Shown here in pieces: positions 1 to 7,916 of a stretch of 9,632 nt of DNA (position 1 is its first letter; each line of letters opens with the position of its first letter). The DNA comes from Thiotrichales bacterium. GTDB lineage: Bacteria > Pseudomonadota > Gammaproteobacteria > UWMA-0217. The notes below the pieces were generated by a model that saw only the letters and a program-made list of their open reading frames with translations, was not told where the DNA came from and made no database searches. The stretch is from contig JANTGD010000113.1 of assembly GCA_024763135.1 (NCBI GenBank), positions 1 to 9,632 on the forward strand, in the 5' to 3' direction. A program made the translations under genes and the position numbers.

Positions 1-59
1 CACCATAGGACCACTATGATTCATAAAAACAAAACCACATCTAACCCCTTGATGACTCA
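1..59 (-). mobile_element. Possible 5' end of an insertion sequence (inference)
   Basis: This AT-rich stretch lies outside the left 35-base repeat and shares no similarity with the sequence outside the right copy. On the minus strand an ATG at 24-22 opens a frame that runs off the window edge (MNHSGPMV). That spacing, about 40 bases inside a terminal repeat, would suit the start of a transposase gene. There is no convincing Shine-Dalgarno near this ATG; the only purine-rich stretch, AAGGGG, is about 20 bases away. Eight codons are far too few to identify a family. The call rests on the paired repeat and on the complementary open frame at the other end of the window. Confidence 0.22.
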
Positions 60-94
60 CTGATACAGACAGTTTGGGCTTGGCGGTGTACTAG
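60..94 (-). repeat. Left copy of a 35-base inverted repeat
   Basis: The 35 bases at 60-94 match the reverse complement of 9539-9573 at 33 positions. The two differences are at 66 (pairing with 9567) and 83 (pairing with 9550). Similarity stops abruptly on both sides. Each copy has CTAG on the side facing the genes, so the true end of the repeat could be before or after those four bases. Read in the direction of typA transcription, it lies 93 bases beyond the typA stop. Terminal inverted repeats of an insertion sequence, typically similar but not identical, are the best explanation. A dispersed intergenic repeat is the main alternative. Confidence 0.85.
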
Positions 95-133
95 GACGCT
101 TCCTGGCCCGCCGCCCGGCCACAGTTTGTAAAT

Positions 134-159
134 CAGCCATACAGTTTGCTGTAGGGCTG
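134..159 (-). terminator. Hairpin downstream of typA, candidate terminator
   Basis: Positions 134-144 pair with 149-159 to give ten base pairs broken by a single mismatch (139 against 154), closing on a four-base loop that reads CAAA on the typA strand. The stem begins 28 bases after the typA stop codon. On the minus strand it is followed by ATTTAC rather than a clean run of T, so intrinsic termination would be weak. It could equally be a 3' stabilising hairpin. No better terminator is visible between typA and the left repeat. Confidence 0.45.
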
Positions 160-187
160 GGACCACGGCCGTCTTGGGTAGGTGTTC

Positions 188-2014
188 TTAAGCGGCCGTG
201 CGCGCGGCTTTCTTCCGGTCGTGCTCCTTGAGATGTTTTTTCCGAATGCGCAGGTGGTGAGGGGTGACCTCGACGAGTTCATCATCGTCGATGAACTCTA
301 AGGCTTGCTCCAGGGTCAGCTTGATCGGCGGTGTTAGAGTGAGTGCTTCATCCGATCCGGCCGCGCGTATATTCGTGAGTTGCTTGGCCTTGAGGGGATT
401 GACTGTCAGGTCGTTGTCTCGTGAATGGATGCCGATCACCTGCCCTTCATAAACTTCTTCACCATGTCCAATAAACAGGCGGCCCCGCTCCTGGAGGTTG
501 TAGAGCGCATAGGCCAGGGCTTTTCCCTGACCGTTGGAAATCAGCACACCATTGGTACGTTGGCCAATTTTATCGGGCTTATAGGGGCCATAGTGGTCGA
601 ATACATGGAACATTAATCCGGTTCCCGATGTCGCAGTCATGAACTCTGTTTGAAAGCCGATCAAACCGCGGGCAGGGATGACGTAGTCCAACCTGACGCG
701 ATTTTTACCGTCCGGCGCCATATCTTTGAGTTCACCGCGTCGTTCTCCCAGTTTTTCCATGATGGTGCCCTGATGTTGCTCTTCGATATCAACGGTCAGG
801 TGTTCATAGGGTTCTTCACGGGCCTCGCCTTCACCGCGCACCACGACTTCCGGACGTGAAACGGCGAGTTCGAAACCTTCCCGACGCATGTTTTCGATTA
901 AGATCCCCAAATGTAGTTCGCCACGCCCGGAGACTTTGAACTTGTCGCGATCTTCGAGCTGTTCGACGCGTAATGCCACATTGTGTTTAAGTTCTTCTTC
1001 GAGACGCTCCTGAATGTTGCGGGAGGTGACGAATTTTCCATCCTTGCCTGCAAAGGGGGAGGTATTGACCTGAAAAGTCATGCTGACAGTGGGTTCATCC
1101 ACCGTCAATGGAGGCAGAGGCTCCACGGCCTCGGGATCGCAGATCGTGTCAGAGATATAGAGCTCATCCATGCCAGTAAACGCAATGATGTCACCCGCCG
1201 ATGCTGACTCAAATTCGACGCGCTCCAGCCCATGGAAGCCCAGAATCTGCAGCACCCGGCCAGAGCGAACATTGCCTTCCAAATCGATCACTTTCACTGT
1301 GGAGTTTTTTGTGAGTGTGCCGCGTTTGATGCGCCCAATCCCGATCAGGCCTACGTAGCTGTTGTAGTCCAATGAACTGATTTGCATCTGGAAAGGCCCT
1401 TCCAAGTCTACGTCTGGGTGGGAGACATTCTTGACGATCGCCTCGAACAAGGGGGTCATGTCTCCTGCATGTACGTTGGGGTCCTCGCTGGCATAGCCAT
1501 TGATCGCCGAGGCGTAGATCACCGGGAAATCAAGCTGTTCATCGGTAGCGCCGAGTCGGTCAAACAGATCGAAGGTTTGATCGAGTACCCAGTCGGGTCG
1601 GGCGCCATCGCGGTCGATTTTGTTGATGACCACAATGGGCTTAAAGCCCATTGCAAAGGCTTTTTGCGTCACGAAGCGGGTTTGGGGCATGGGGCCATCT
1701 ACGGCATCCACGAGCAACAGTACCGAATCAACCATAGAGAGGACGCGTTCGACCTCTCCACCAAAATCGGCGTGTCCGGGAGTGTCCACGATATTGATGC
1801 GATAATCTTGCCAGGTGAGGCCAGTGTTCTTAGAGAGTATCGTGATACCTCGCTCTTTCTCCAAATCATTGGAATCCATGACACGTTCAGGCGCATTGCT
1901 ACGTTCACCGAGGGTGCCGGATTGTTGGAGGAGTTGATCGACGAGGGTGGTTTTTCCATGGTCGACGTGGGCGATGATCGCGATGTTCCTTAAATACTCA
2001 ATGGGTGTTTTCAT
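188..2014 (-). CDS. typA: Translational GTPase TypA/BipA
   Basis: TypA/BipA is an EF-G-like GTPase that binds the 70S ribosome. In enterobacteria it affects 50S assembly, growth in the cold and stress responses. The 608 residues match the usual family length of about 605-610. The GTPase motifs are all present: P-loop AHVDHGKT (15-22), switch I ERGITI (54-59), DTPGHADF (77-84, with catalytic His81), NKID (131-134) and SAI (169-171). A beta-barrel domain 2, EF-G-like domains and the TypA-specific C-terminal domain follow, the last including the basic HHLRIRKKHLKEHDRKK segment near the end. The ATG at 2014 is well placed before the family-typical N-terminus but has no clear Shine-Dalgarno. The gene stands alone, divergent from slt, with a hairpin after its stop. 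I see no truncation or frameshift. Confidence 0.98.
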   Translation of the reverse strand: MKTPIEYLRNIAIIAHVDHGKTTLVDQLLQQSGTLGERSNAPERVMDSNDLEKERGITILSKNTGLTWQDYRINIVDTPGHADFGGEVERVLSMVDSVLLLVDAVDGPMPQTRFVTQKAFAMGFKPIVVINKIDRDGARPDWVLDQTFDLFDRLGATDEQLDFPVIYASAINGYASEDPNVHAGDMTPLFEAIVKNVSHPDVDLEGPFQMQISSLDYNSYVGLIGIGRIKRGTLTKNSTVKVIDLEGNVRSGRVLQILGFHGLERVEFESASAGDIIAFTGMDELYISDTICDPEAVEPLPPLTVDEPTVSMTFQVNTSPFAGKDGKFVTSRNIQERLEEELKHNVALRVEQLEDRDKFKVSGRGELHLGILIENMRREGFELAVSRPEVVVRGEGEAREEPYEHLTVDIEEQHQGTIMEKLGERRGELKDMAPDGKNRVRLDYVIPARGLIGFQTEFMTATSGTGLMFHVFDHYGPYKPDKIGQRTNGVLISNGQGKALAYALYNLQERGRLFIGHGEEVYEGQVIGIHSRDNDLTVNPLKAKQLTNIRAAGSDEALTLTPPIKLTLEQALEFIDDDELVEVTPHHLRIRKKHLKEHDRKKAARTAA

Positions 2015-2037
2015 GATTAGCGTGTTGACAGAGATTG

Positions 2038-2043
2038 ATTATA
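2038..2043 (-). promoter_or_regulatory. Candidate -10 box for typA
   Basis: On the minus strand this reads TATAAT, an exact sigma-70 -10 consensus, ending 23 bases before the typA ATG. It implies a short leader of about 17 bases. No recognisable -35 hexamer sits 16-18 bases upstream, so the promoter would depend on an activator or other contacts, or the match is chance in an AT-rich stretch. Confidence 0.38.
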
Positions 2044-2205
2044 AAAAGCTTTTATAGGCATTGGGTTAGTTTATCAAGAATCAAGTAAGAAATGAGGTTT
2101 TTGTCAGCGAGTTGCCATCTGATGCGGGGATTCACGCGGTATCGGGTGGTACACTTCCATCAGTAAACGATACTTTTGTATACAACGTAACGTGTCAGGA
2201 TGACC

Positions 2206-2210
2206 AGGAG
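2206..2210 (+). promoter_or_regulatory. Ribosome binding site of slt
   Basis: AGGAG lies nine bases before the ATG at 2220 and supports that start. An earlier ATG at 2213 is in another frame and meets a stop after seven codons, so it is not the start of slt. Confidence 0.7.
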
Positions 2211-2219
2211 TAATGGGGT

Positions 2220-4169
2220 ATGAAACGGGGAATTAGATTGATCTTGATCGGGGTAGCTTGGGCCTGCGCGCAGAGCGTTTTTGCGGGTAAAGCAATCATC
2301 CTGTCATCTGATCAACAACATTTTTTAGACGCGCTCGATGCCCTGAAAGAAGGGGATCGGTCGCGTTTCAAGCTGCTCAAACGTCAGCTGAACGGCTATA
2401 TCTTGTACCCCTATCTCGAATATGAGGATCTCAGAACTCGCCTCGATGACAACGAAGGTATCGCCCATTTTCTCGATACCTATCCCGATACAGTACTTGC
2501 CAACCGTCTGCGCCGTAGTTGGCTGGGTGCGCTAGGCAAGCGCAAGGCTTGGCAAGCCTATCTCGAAGCTTACCGTCCTTCTACGAATAAAACGTTGCAG
2601 TGTTATCGACTGCGGGCTGGCTTGGAGACTGCTGAAGATAAGCAGCCGTTTATCCAGGCAGCCAAGAAAATGTGGCTGACCGGGACAACGCTGCCCGAAC
2701 CTTGCTCACCCGTTTTCAACTATCTCTACGAACATCGCTTGGTTAAAGCGCATGAATTCTGGAAGCGAGTTGGCTTGGCCATGGACAAGCGCAATCTCAG
2801 CCTGGCCCGGTTTCTTGCAAAGCGGCTGCCCAAGTCCAAGCAACAGTGGTTTGCTCGCTGGCAACAAATGGACAAATCACCGCGAAAAACGCTCCAGGCT
2901 GCCCGCGATTGGGTTGATGTGCCCGAGGCCCGGGACATTATCGCGTACGGAATCAAGCGTTATTCTCGCGAGGATACTGTAGCTGCGTGGGAGCTTTGGC
3001 AAACGCAGTTCAAACCCGACTACGATTTTGATCGGGACAGTCTTGCGTCTGTAGAGCGACGTTTGGCCTTGCGTGCAGCGTGGCGGCATATGCCCGAGGC
3101 GAACCAGTTTTTGTCCAAGCTGAAGGGGCGTGCCATCAATCAGGAGGCGCGCGAATGGCGCATACGCAGCGCATTGCGAGAAAAGAACTGGAAGCTCGCG
3201 CGTAAGTATTTACATGCATTGCCTGACGAAGAACTGATCACTAACCAATGGCAATATTGGTCTGCCAGGGTCAATGAGCAGTTGGGGCAGCCTGAGCATG
3301 CTGAAGAGATCTATCGCAGGCTCGCCAATGAAACGGATTACTATGGCTTTCTCGCAGCGGAAAAACTGGGGTTGCCCTATACATTTACCAACGAGCCAGT
3401 AGTCGATGAAGAGGCTGCTCACCATGTTGAGTTTCTTGCCGATCAACCCGAATTCCGGAGGATTCGGGAGCTCTATGAGTTAGGCCGCAATACTGACGCA
3501 TTTCGCGAATGGCGTTACGTGCTCAATGATATGAGTACAGCGGAGAAGCGCTTTGCTGCGAGACTGGCGGACAATTGGGAATGGCATTTCACGGCCATTG
3601 TGACCACGGCTCAAGCAAAACATTTTGCGGATCTGGATCTGCGCTTCCCTTTAGTCTATCAACCACAGGTTTTACGAGAAGCGCAGCGCCAGCAGTTGCC
3701 ACCTAGCCTATTGTATGGCGTGATGCGGCGCGAAAGTGCGTTTCGGGAAACAGCTGAATCACCTGCGGGTGCGCTGGGGTTGATGCAGGTCATGCCAAGC
3801 ACCGCGCGCGCGGTTGGGAAAAAGCTGGGTATGGGCAAGCTCAGCCTCGCGCAAATCAAAGATGCAGGCAACAATATCCGGCTGGGTGCCACTTATTTAC
3901 GCCAGGTTCTGGATCAATATGATGATAATGTAATCCTGGCGACGGCCAGCTACAATGCTGGCCCTCAAAGGGTAAAAAAGTGGTTGCCTGAGGCGGCCGA
4001 TCTCCCGGCAGACATTTGGGTTGATTCGATTACTTTTGACGAAACGCGTGCCTACGTTAAAGCGGTTCTTTTTTACGCCACTATATTCGACTGGAAACTC
4101 GACAATAAGGTCGACCACCGTCTCAAGGAACGGATGCGCCCCGTGACTGCCGGAGGAACAACGCTCTGA
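2220..4169 (+). CDS. slt: Soluble lytic murein transglycosylase, Slt70 type
   Basis: This periplasmic enzyme cleaves the MurNAc-GlcNAc bond of peptidoglycan to give 1,6-anhydro-MurNAc products, acting in wall turnover. The 649 residues are close to the E. coli Slt70 precursor. Residues 1-22 form a signal peptide (MKRGIRLILIG..., likely cut after VFA). Cys16 is not in a lipobox because Trp stands at -2, so the protein should be soluble. Residues about 25-480 are the helical repeat region that forms the U and L domains. The catalytic domain follows: the general acid/base Glu505 in MRRESAF, GALGLMQVMPSTA (517-529), NIRLGATYL (552-560) and ASYNAGP (576-582). All family catalytic motifs are intact. 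The gene is divergent from typA and converges on the membrane protein downstream. Confidence 0.96.
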   Translation: MKRGIRLILIGVAWACAQSVFAGKAIILSSDQQHFLDALDALKEGDRSRFKLLKRQLNGYILYPYLEYEDLRTRLDDNEGIAHFLDTYPDTVLANRLRRSWLGALGKRKAWQAYLEAYRPSTNKTLQCYRLRAGLETAEDKQPFIQAAKKMWLTGTTLPEPCSPVFNYLYEHRLVKAHEFWKRVGLAMDKRNLSLARFLAKRLPKSKQQWFARWQQMDKSPRKTLQAARDWVDVPEARDIIAYGIKRYSREDTVAAWELWQTQFKPDYDFDRDSLASVERRLALRAAWRHMPEANQFLSKLKGRAINQEAREWRIRSALREKNWKLARKYLHALPDEELITNQWQYWSARVNEQLGQPEHAEEIYRRLANETDYYGFLAAEKLGLPYTFTNEPVVDEEAAHHVEFLADQPEFRRIRELYELGRNTDAFREWRYVLNDMSTAEKRFAARLADNWEWHFTAIVTTAQAKHFADLDLRFPLVYQPQVLREAQRQQLPPSLLYGVMRRESAFRETAESPAGALGLMQVMPSTARAVGKKLGMGKLSLAQIKDAGNNIRLGATYLRQVLDQYDDNVILATASYNAGPQRVKKWLPEAADLPADIWVDSITFDETRAYVKAVLFYATIFDWKLDNKVDHRLKERMRPVTAGGTTL

Positions 4170-4194
4170 GAGACGGCCTGAGATATGAATTATC

Positions 4195-5109
4195 TTATTG
4201 TGGCTCGCGCTCGGGCCGGCGGCCTGCAAGGGCAATAAGACCTGCGAGTGTACCCAGCGATAGTACGAACAGGTGCACATTGACAGCGCCGGTTAAGGCG
4301 GCTTCGTAATGAATCCCAAAGAGCGATAGGCCTGCTGCCACGCCGGCTTCATAACTGCCGATACCACCCGGGGTATGCACAGGGAGCACCGAAGTGAGTT
4401 CCCCGCTTACCACTCCGGTCGTCAATGCGTAAAGAGGCGCTGGGGCAAACTGACCGAGCAACCAGATCAGCGCAAGCAACTTACACCCCCAATTAACAAC
4501 GGTCCAAATCCAGCTGAAAAACGCGATTCGCGCATTCTCGGGCAATCCGTTGAGTGCGTTTAACGTGGTTGTTTTAAGCCGACTCTCTCGTTGCCAGCCG
4601 GTTAACAGTTGACGCCATCGCGGCTGCCAGCGAAACGCCAGCCATACACCAAGGGTCAAGCCCAGCCAAAAGGGGAATAACAGTGCCAGCTGCTGGGTCG
4701 TCACGATAAAGCTAAGCAGGGTAATCGTCACGAGCGTGTGTAAATCCAGCAGCCGAAACCAGATCAGTCCTGCGCCCGTTTGGGCCAAGGGGAGGGTGAG
4801 CTCGCGTTTCATCAGGTAGGGAAAGGAGACTTCTCCACTGCGCATTGGCAGCAGCTGATTCAATAGATTGTGTATCAGTGTAATGCGCAGGACTGTCAGT
4901 CTCTGGGGGCGCGTGGAAATGCGAAAATAATCTACGTTGCGCCAAGCTCTAGACAGATAACTCAGGCCCATCAGCCCCACCCCGCCGACAATACCCCATC
5001 CATCCAGTCCGGCCCAGGCTGCCAATACGGTGCGCCAACCCACCAGCCATTCAATTGCGGCCAGATACGCGGTCGCGATAAGCCAGGGGGTTATGCGACG
5101 TAATGACAT
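4195..5109 (-). CDS. UPF0104 / LPG-synthase transmembrane-domain protein
   Basis: This is an integral inner-membrane protein of the LPG_synthase_TM family (UPF0104, YbhN-like), which corresponds to the flippase half of the lysyl-phosphatidylglycerol synthase MprF. The soluble aminoacyltransferase half of MprF is absent, so lysyl-PG synthesis is not expected. Two family signatures are visible: NLLNQLLPMRSGE (81-93) and the PGGIGSYE segment (247-254). Hydrophobic segments fall at about 8-24, 36-52, 112-136, 141-160, 196-220, 225-243, 255-266 and 272-295. A role in lipid or lipid-linked sugar movement is inferred from the family, not shown. The gene converges with slt and is divergent from the glycosyltransferase series. 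I see no strong Shine-Dalgarno before the ATG at 5109. Confidence 0.88.
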   Translation of the reverse strand: MSLRRITPWLIATAYLAAIEWLVGWRTVLAAWAGLDGWGIVGGVGLMGLSYLSRAWRNVDYFRISTRPQRLTVLRITLIHNLLNQLLPMRSGEVSFPYLMKRELTLPLAQTGAGLIWFRLLDLHTLVTITLLSFIVTTQQLALLFPFWLGLTLGVWLAFRWQPRWRQLLTGWQRESRLKTTTLNALNGLPENARIAFFSWIWTVVNWGCKLLALIWLLGQFAPAPLYALTTGVVSGELTSVLPVHTPGGIGSYEAGVAAGLSLFGIHYEAALTGAVNVHLFVLSLGTLAGLIALAGRRPEREPQ

Positions 5110-5346
5110 AAAGGCGAATCAGCCATCGTACATTCATGGCACAATCTGCAAATTATCATAGTAGCGTGACTCCTTAAAACCCTTGCAAAAAGCGATCGTT
5201 CGCGGTTTCATACGCCAGCATCGCTCGCGCTGCTGTGTCAGTATCTGATTGGCCCAAACAGTTAAATCGGGTGGTGTTGGCTGTTATGGCCTCGACAACA
5301 CTGCATCATATTGCAGCGCTCGCGTAATTAACTTCAAAAAATCCTC
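5110..5346. promoter_or_regulatory. Divergent intergenic control region
   Basis: This gap must drive both the UPF0104 gene (leftward) and the glycosyltransferase series (rightward). On the minus strand TATGAT at 5160-5155 matches the -10 consensus at five of six positions, 45 bases before the leftward ATG, with no good -35. I found no convincing sigma-70 promoter for the rightward series. Short palindromic elements include CTGCA...TGCAG (5301-5316), 31 bases before the GT2 start, and AGCGAT...ATCGCT (5191-5225). Either could be an operator or chance. No open frame or RNA gene is supported here. Confidence 0.35.
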
Positions 5347-6366
5347 ATGCCCATAGCCGCCAGTTCCCCGGCACCTGTCAGTATCGTTATTCCGCTCTAC
5401 AACGAGGCGGAAGTCGTCACCCTGCTACTTGAACGTGTGCATGCTGCATTGCGCAGTTTCGCCCACCCATGGGAGCTGATTCTCGTGGATGACGGCAGCG
5501 CTGACGACACACTCAAGCGCATTCGCGCCGCGATGGCTGACTTTGGCGATCATATCCGATTGGTGGCATTGATGCGCAATTTTGGCCAGACCGCTGCCAT
5601 GCAGGCGGGTATCGATCAGGCCCAGGGCGACCTTATTGTTACGCTGGACGGTGATCTGCAAAATGACCCGAAAGATATTCCTCGAATGGTGCGCGAGCTA
5701 GAGGAGCGTGACCTCGACCTGCTAGTCGGTTGGCGGAAAAAGCGTAAAGATGCGCTGTTGCTGCGTAAGCTTCCCTCCAGAATCGCGAATTGGCTCATTG
5801 GTAAGGTGACAGGGGTTGCCTTGCATGATTACGGTTGCAGTCTAAAAGTGTATCGGGGTCGGGTGATTAGAAAAGTACGTCTGTATGGGGAAATGCATCG
5901 CTTTATTCCAGCCTGGGTAGCCTCTGTGACACCGCCCGCGCGGATTGGTGAGACCGAAGTTACGCACCACGCGCGCGCACTCGGACAGTCCAAGTATGGC
6001 ATTGGCAGAACTTTCCGCGTCATTATCGACTTGCTCACCATGCTATTTTTCATTAAGTATCGGGCACGGCCAGGGCATTTTTTTGGGGCTCTCGGTTTGC
6101 TCTCAGGTGGATTGGGCAGCTTAGCATTGGGTTATCTGGCGGTACTCAAGTTTGTCTGGGGTGAAGATATCGGTGGACGGCCCTTGCTGTTGGTCGGGGT
6201 CGTACTCATTATTGCGGCTGCGCAGTTTATGACTACCGGAGTGATCGCAGAACTATTGGTCAGGACATATTACGAGTCATCTGACCGTCGTGCCTATGAA
6301 GTGGCCGCCATCGATACCGCAGCACGCCCTGGTTTCAAACTGCCAGAGGTGGCGGGGGCTCCATGA
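5347..6366 (+). CDS. GT2 polyprenyl-phosphate glycosyltransferase (DPM1/ArnC/GtrB-like)
   Basis: This enzyme is expected to transfer a sugar from a nucleotide donor to undecaprenyl phosphate on the cytoplasmic face of the inner membrane, giving a lipid-linked sugar. The GT-A fold shows VSIVIPLYNE (11-20), DDGS (48-51), the DGD metal-binding triad (101-103) within DGDLQNDP, and GQSKYG (213-218). Two membrane helices near 244-268 and 279-300 match the GtrB/ArnC architecture, as does the total of 339 residues. The sugar cannot be read from the sequence. The ATG at 5347 has no Shine-Dalgarno, but an in-frame TAA at 5329-5331 leaves little room for another start. Its stop overlaps the next gene's start by four bases (ATGA), and its most likely partner is that GT39 enzyme. 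Confidence 0.93.
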   Translation: MPIAASSPAPVSIVIPLYNEAEVVTLLLERVHAALRSFAHPWELILVDDGSADDTLKRIRAAMADFGDHIRLVALMRNFGQTAAMQAGIDQAQGDLIVTLDGDLQNDPKDIPRMVRELEERDLDLLVGWRKKRKDALLLRKLPSRIANWLIGKVTGVALHDYGCSLKVYRGRVIRKVRLYGEMHRFIPAWVASVTPPARIGETEVTHHARALGQSKYGIGRTFRVIIDLLTMLFFIKYRARPGHFFGALGLLSGGLGSLALGYLAVLKFVWGEDIGGRPLLLVGVVLIIAAAQFMTTGVIAELLVRTYYESSDRRAYEVAAIDTAARPGFKLPEVAGAP

Positions 6367-7916
6367 GCGACTTTACGGCGATTACGCGACCGAGCTGGGT
6401 ATGGCTCATTCCCTTAGTTGGCATTAGTTTTTTCTGGGGCTTGGGGGAGATTCCACTCTTCGATTTGGATGAGGGCGCTTTCAGTGCGGCCACCTGGGAG
6501 ATGCTGCAACGGCGCGATTTTATCACCACCTATCTCAATGGTGAGTTGCGTTTCGATAAGCCGATTCTTATTTACTGGCTGCAGGCGCTGAGCGTATCGG
6601 CGTTTGGGCTCAAAGAGTGGGCGTTTCGCCTACCTTCCGCGCTTGCGGCTTCGTTTTGGATGATTGCTATCTATCGTTTTTTACAGCACAGGATCGATGC
6701 CCGAAACGCGTTACTAGGGGCTTTGCTAGCCGCCTGCTCCGCCGGGGTTGTGGTCATCGGTCGAGCTGCGACCGCCGATGCGCTGCTCAACTTGTTTCTC
6801 GCGTTGGCCATGCTCGATATCTACCGGCACTTCGAGCAGCCTTCGCGGTCGCTGCGAGTCAGGGTGTTTCTTTGGATGGCGTTGGCAGTATTGACGAAGG
6901 GACCTGTTGGGATTGTGATTCCCCTGGTCGTCAGCGTTCTATTCTATGCGTATGAACATCGCCTGAGAGATTGGTGGCGTGCACTGGCCTATTGGCCGGC
7001 TTGGTTACTTTTTCTGGCAGTCGTAGCTCCCTGGTACCTTTTGGAGTACCAAGCCCAGGGACAGGCATTTATCGATGGTTTCTTTCTCAAGCATAATGTG
7101 GGGCGTTTTTCGGCCACCATGGAGGGCCATGGGGGGAGTCTGTTTTACTACTTTGGCGCCATCTTTCTCGTATTGCTACCGTTTTCCGGGGCCCTCCTGT
7201 ATAGCGTAAAGCGTTTCCCGGTATGGTGGCGCAGCAGCCCATTGCATCGTTTTCTACTTTTTTGGTTTGCCTGGGTGTTTTTGCTGTTTTCATTTTCTAG
7301 CACCCAGCTTCCTCATTACATTCTTTATGGCTGCACGCCGTTGTTTATACTTTGGGCTCTGGACAGGGGCTGGTTGCGCTGGCGCGTGGCATTGTTGTCA
7401 ATACCATTGGCTTTCGCAGTTTTGATGGTGTTTTTCCCTGAAGTTTTGCAGCAACAGCTCAGCGTGGCTCGCAATGACTATATTCAGGCCGTATTAACGC
7501 GGGCGTTGGCACTGACAGAGGGCGTGTTTCGAGTCGCTTCGCTGGGGTTATTGGTCGTCGTCCTGAGTGGTGTGTTTCTGCTCAAGCGATATGGCAGGCT
7601 TTGGGTGGCTGGTCTGGGTCTGGCCTACGTGATCTTTTTGACACAGTGGCTTTTGCCATTGCTTGGGCAGGTTCAGCAGGCACCGGTCAAGCAGGCGGCA
7701 TTGCAGGCGCGAGCGCTTGGGGAATCACCAATTGTGATGTACGGCCTTAATATGCCAAGTTTTACAGTGTATCAACAGGCCATTGTGGCGCGCCGTCAAC
7801 CTCAGCCCGGTGAACTGGTGTTCACCCGTGTGGATAAGCTACCGGGCTTGGGTGCGCATGAGTTGTTGTTTTCCGAGGGTGGTATTGTACTGGCGCGGAA
7901 GGCTGCAGAACGCTGA
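6363..7916 (+). CDS. GT39-family (ArnT-like) membrane glycosyltransferase
   Basis: This polytopic GT-C enzyme should take a sugar from undecaprenyl phosphate and transfer it to an acceptor on the periplasmic side. For the named relatives ArnT and PMT, the acceptors are lipid A and protein respectively. The first periplasmic loop carries LFDLDEGAFS (32-41), whose Asp/Glu pair corresponds to the catalytic acidic site. RFDKPILIYW (63-72), LTKGPVG (177-183), KHNVGRF (243-249) and LPHYIL (316-321) are also typical. About a dozen hydrophobic segments run to residue 435, followed by a small soluble C-terminal domain (436-517), as in ArnT. The 517 residues are near family size. No arnA, arnB or arnD gene is present nearby, so aminoarabinose is not implied and I give no symbol. 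Its start overlaps the GT2 gene and its stop overlaps the PAP2 gene (TGATG). Confidence 0.92.
   Translation: MSDFTAITRPSWVWLIPLVGISFFWGLGEIPLFDLDEGAFSAATWEMLQRRDFITTYLNGELRFDKPILIYWLQALSVSAFGLKEWAFRLPSALAASFWMIAIYRFLQHRIDARNALLGALLAACSAGVVVIGRAATADALLNLFLALAMLDIYRHFEQPSRSLRVRVFLWMALAVLTKGPVGIVIPLVVSVLFYAYEHRLRDWWRALAYWPAWLLFLAVVAPWYLLEYQAQGQAFIDGFFLKHNVGRFSATMEGHGGSLFYYFGAIFLVLLPFSGALLYSVKRFPVWWRSSPLHRFLLFWFAWVFLLFSFSSTQLPHYILYGCTPLFILWALDRGWLRWRVALLSIPLAFAVLMVFFPEVLQQQLSVARNDYIQAVLTRALALTEGVFRVASLGLLVVVLSGVFLLKRYGRLWVAGLGLAYVIFLTQWLLPLLGQVQQAPVKQAALQARALGESPIVMYGLNMPSFTVYQQAIVARRQPQPGELVFTRVDKLPGLGAHELLFSEGGIVLARKAAER

Noticed and set aside
69..148. Three occurrences of ACAGTTTG (69, 121, 141) as a direct-repeat array
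   Set aside because: Irregular spacing (52 and 20 bases) and no similarity around them; one belongs to the end repeat and one to the hairpin.
1382..1993. 203-codon open frame on the strand opposite typA
   Set aside because: It lies wholly within the intact typA gene in antisense, has no recognisable domain, and is an ordinary shadow of a GC-rich coding frame.
2025..2056. Perfect TTGACA at 2025-2030 as a -35 box for slt
   Set aside because: The nearest -10-like hexamer is 19 or more bases away and matches poorly, and the leader would exceed 150 bases.
2139..2184. GTATCG/CGATAC inverted repeat and TATACA hexamer before slt
   Set aside because: Six-base arms with a 23-base loop and no matching -35 box; chance is likely.
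2265..2270. Cys16 of Slt as a lipoprotein cysteine
   Set aside because: The preceding residues (Ala-Trp-Ala) do not fit a lipobox, and a standard signal peptidase I site follows at VFA.
4181..4195. AGATA-TATCT hairpin between the convergent slt and UPF0104 stops, as a bidirectional terminator
   Set aside because: The stem is five AT-rich pairs with no flanking T-run; too weak to call.
5241..5272. GCCCAAAC and nearby TATCTG resembling the 35-base end repeat
   Set aside because: Only about nine contiguous bases are shared and the spacing differs, so it is not a third copy.
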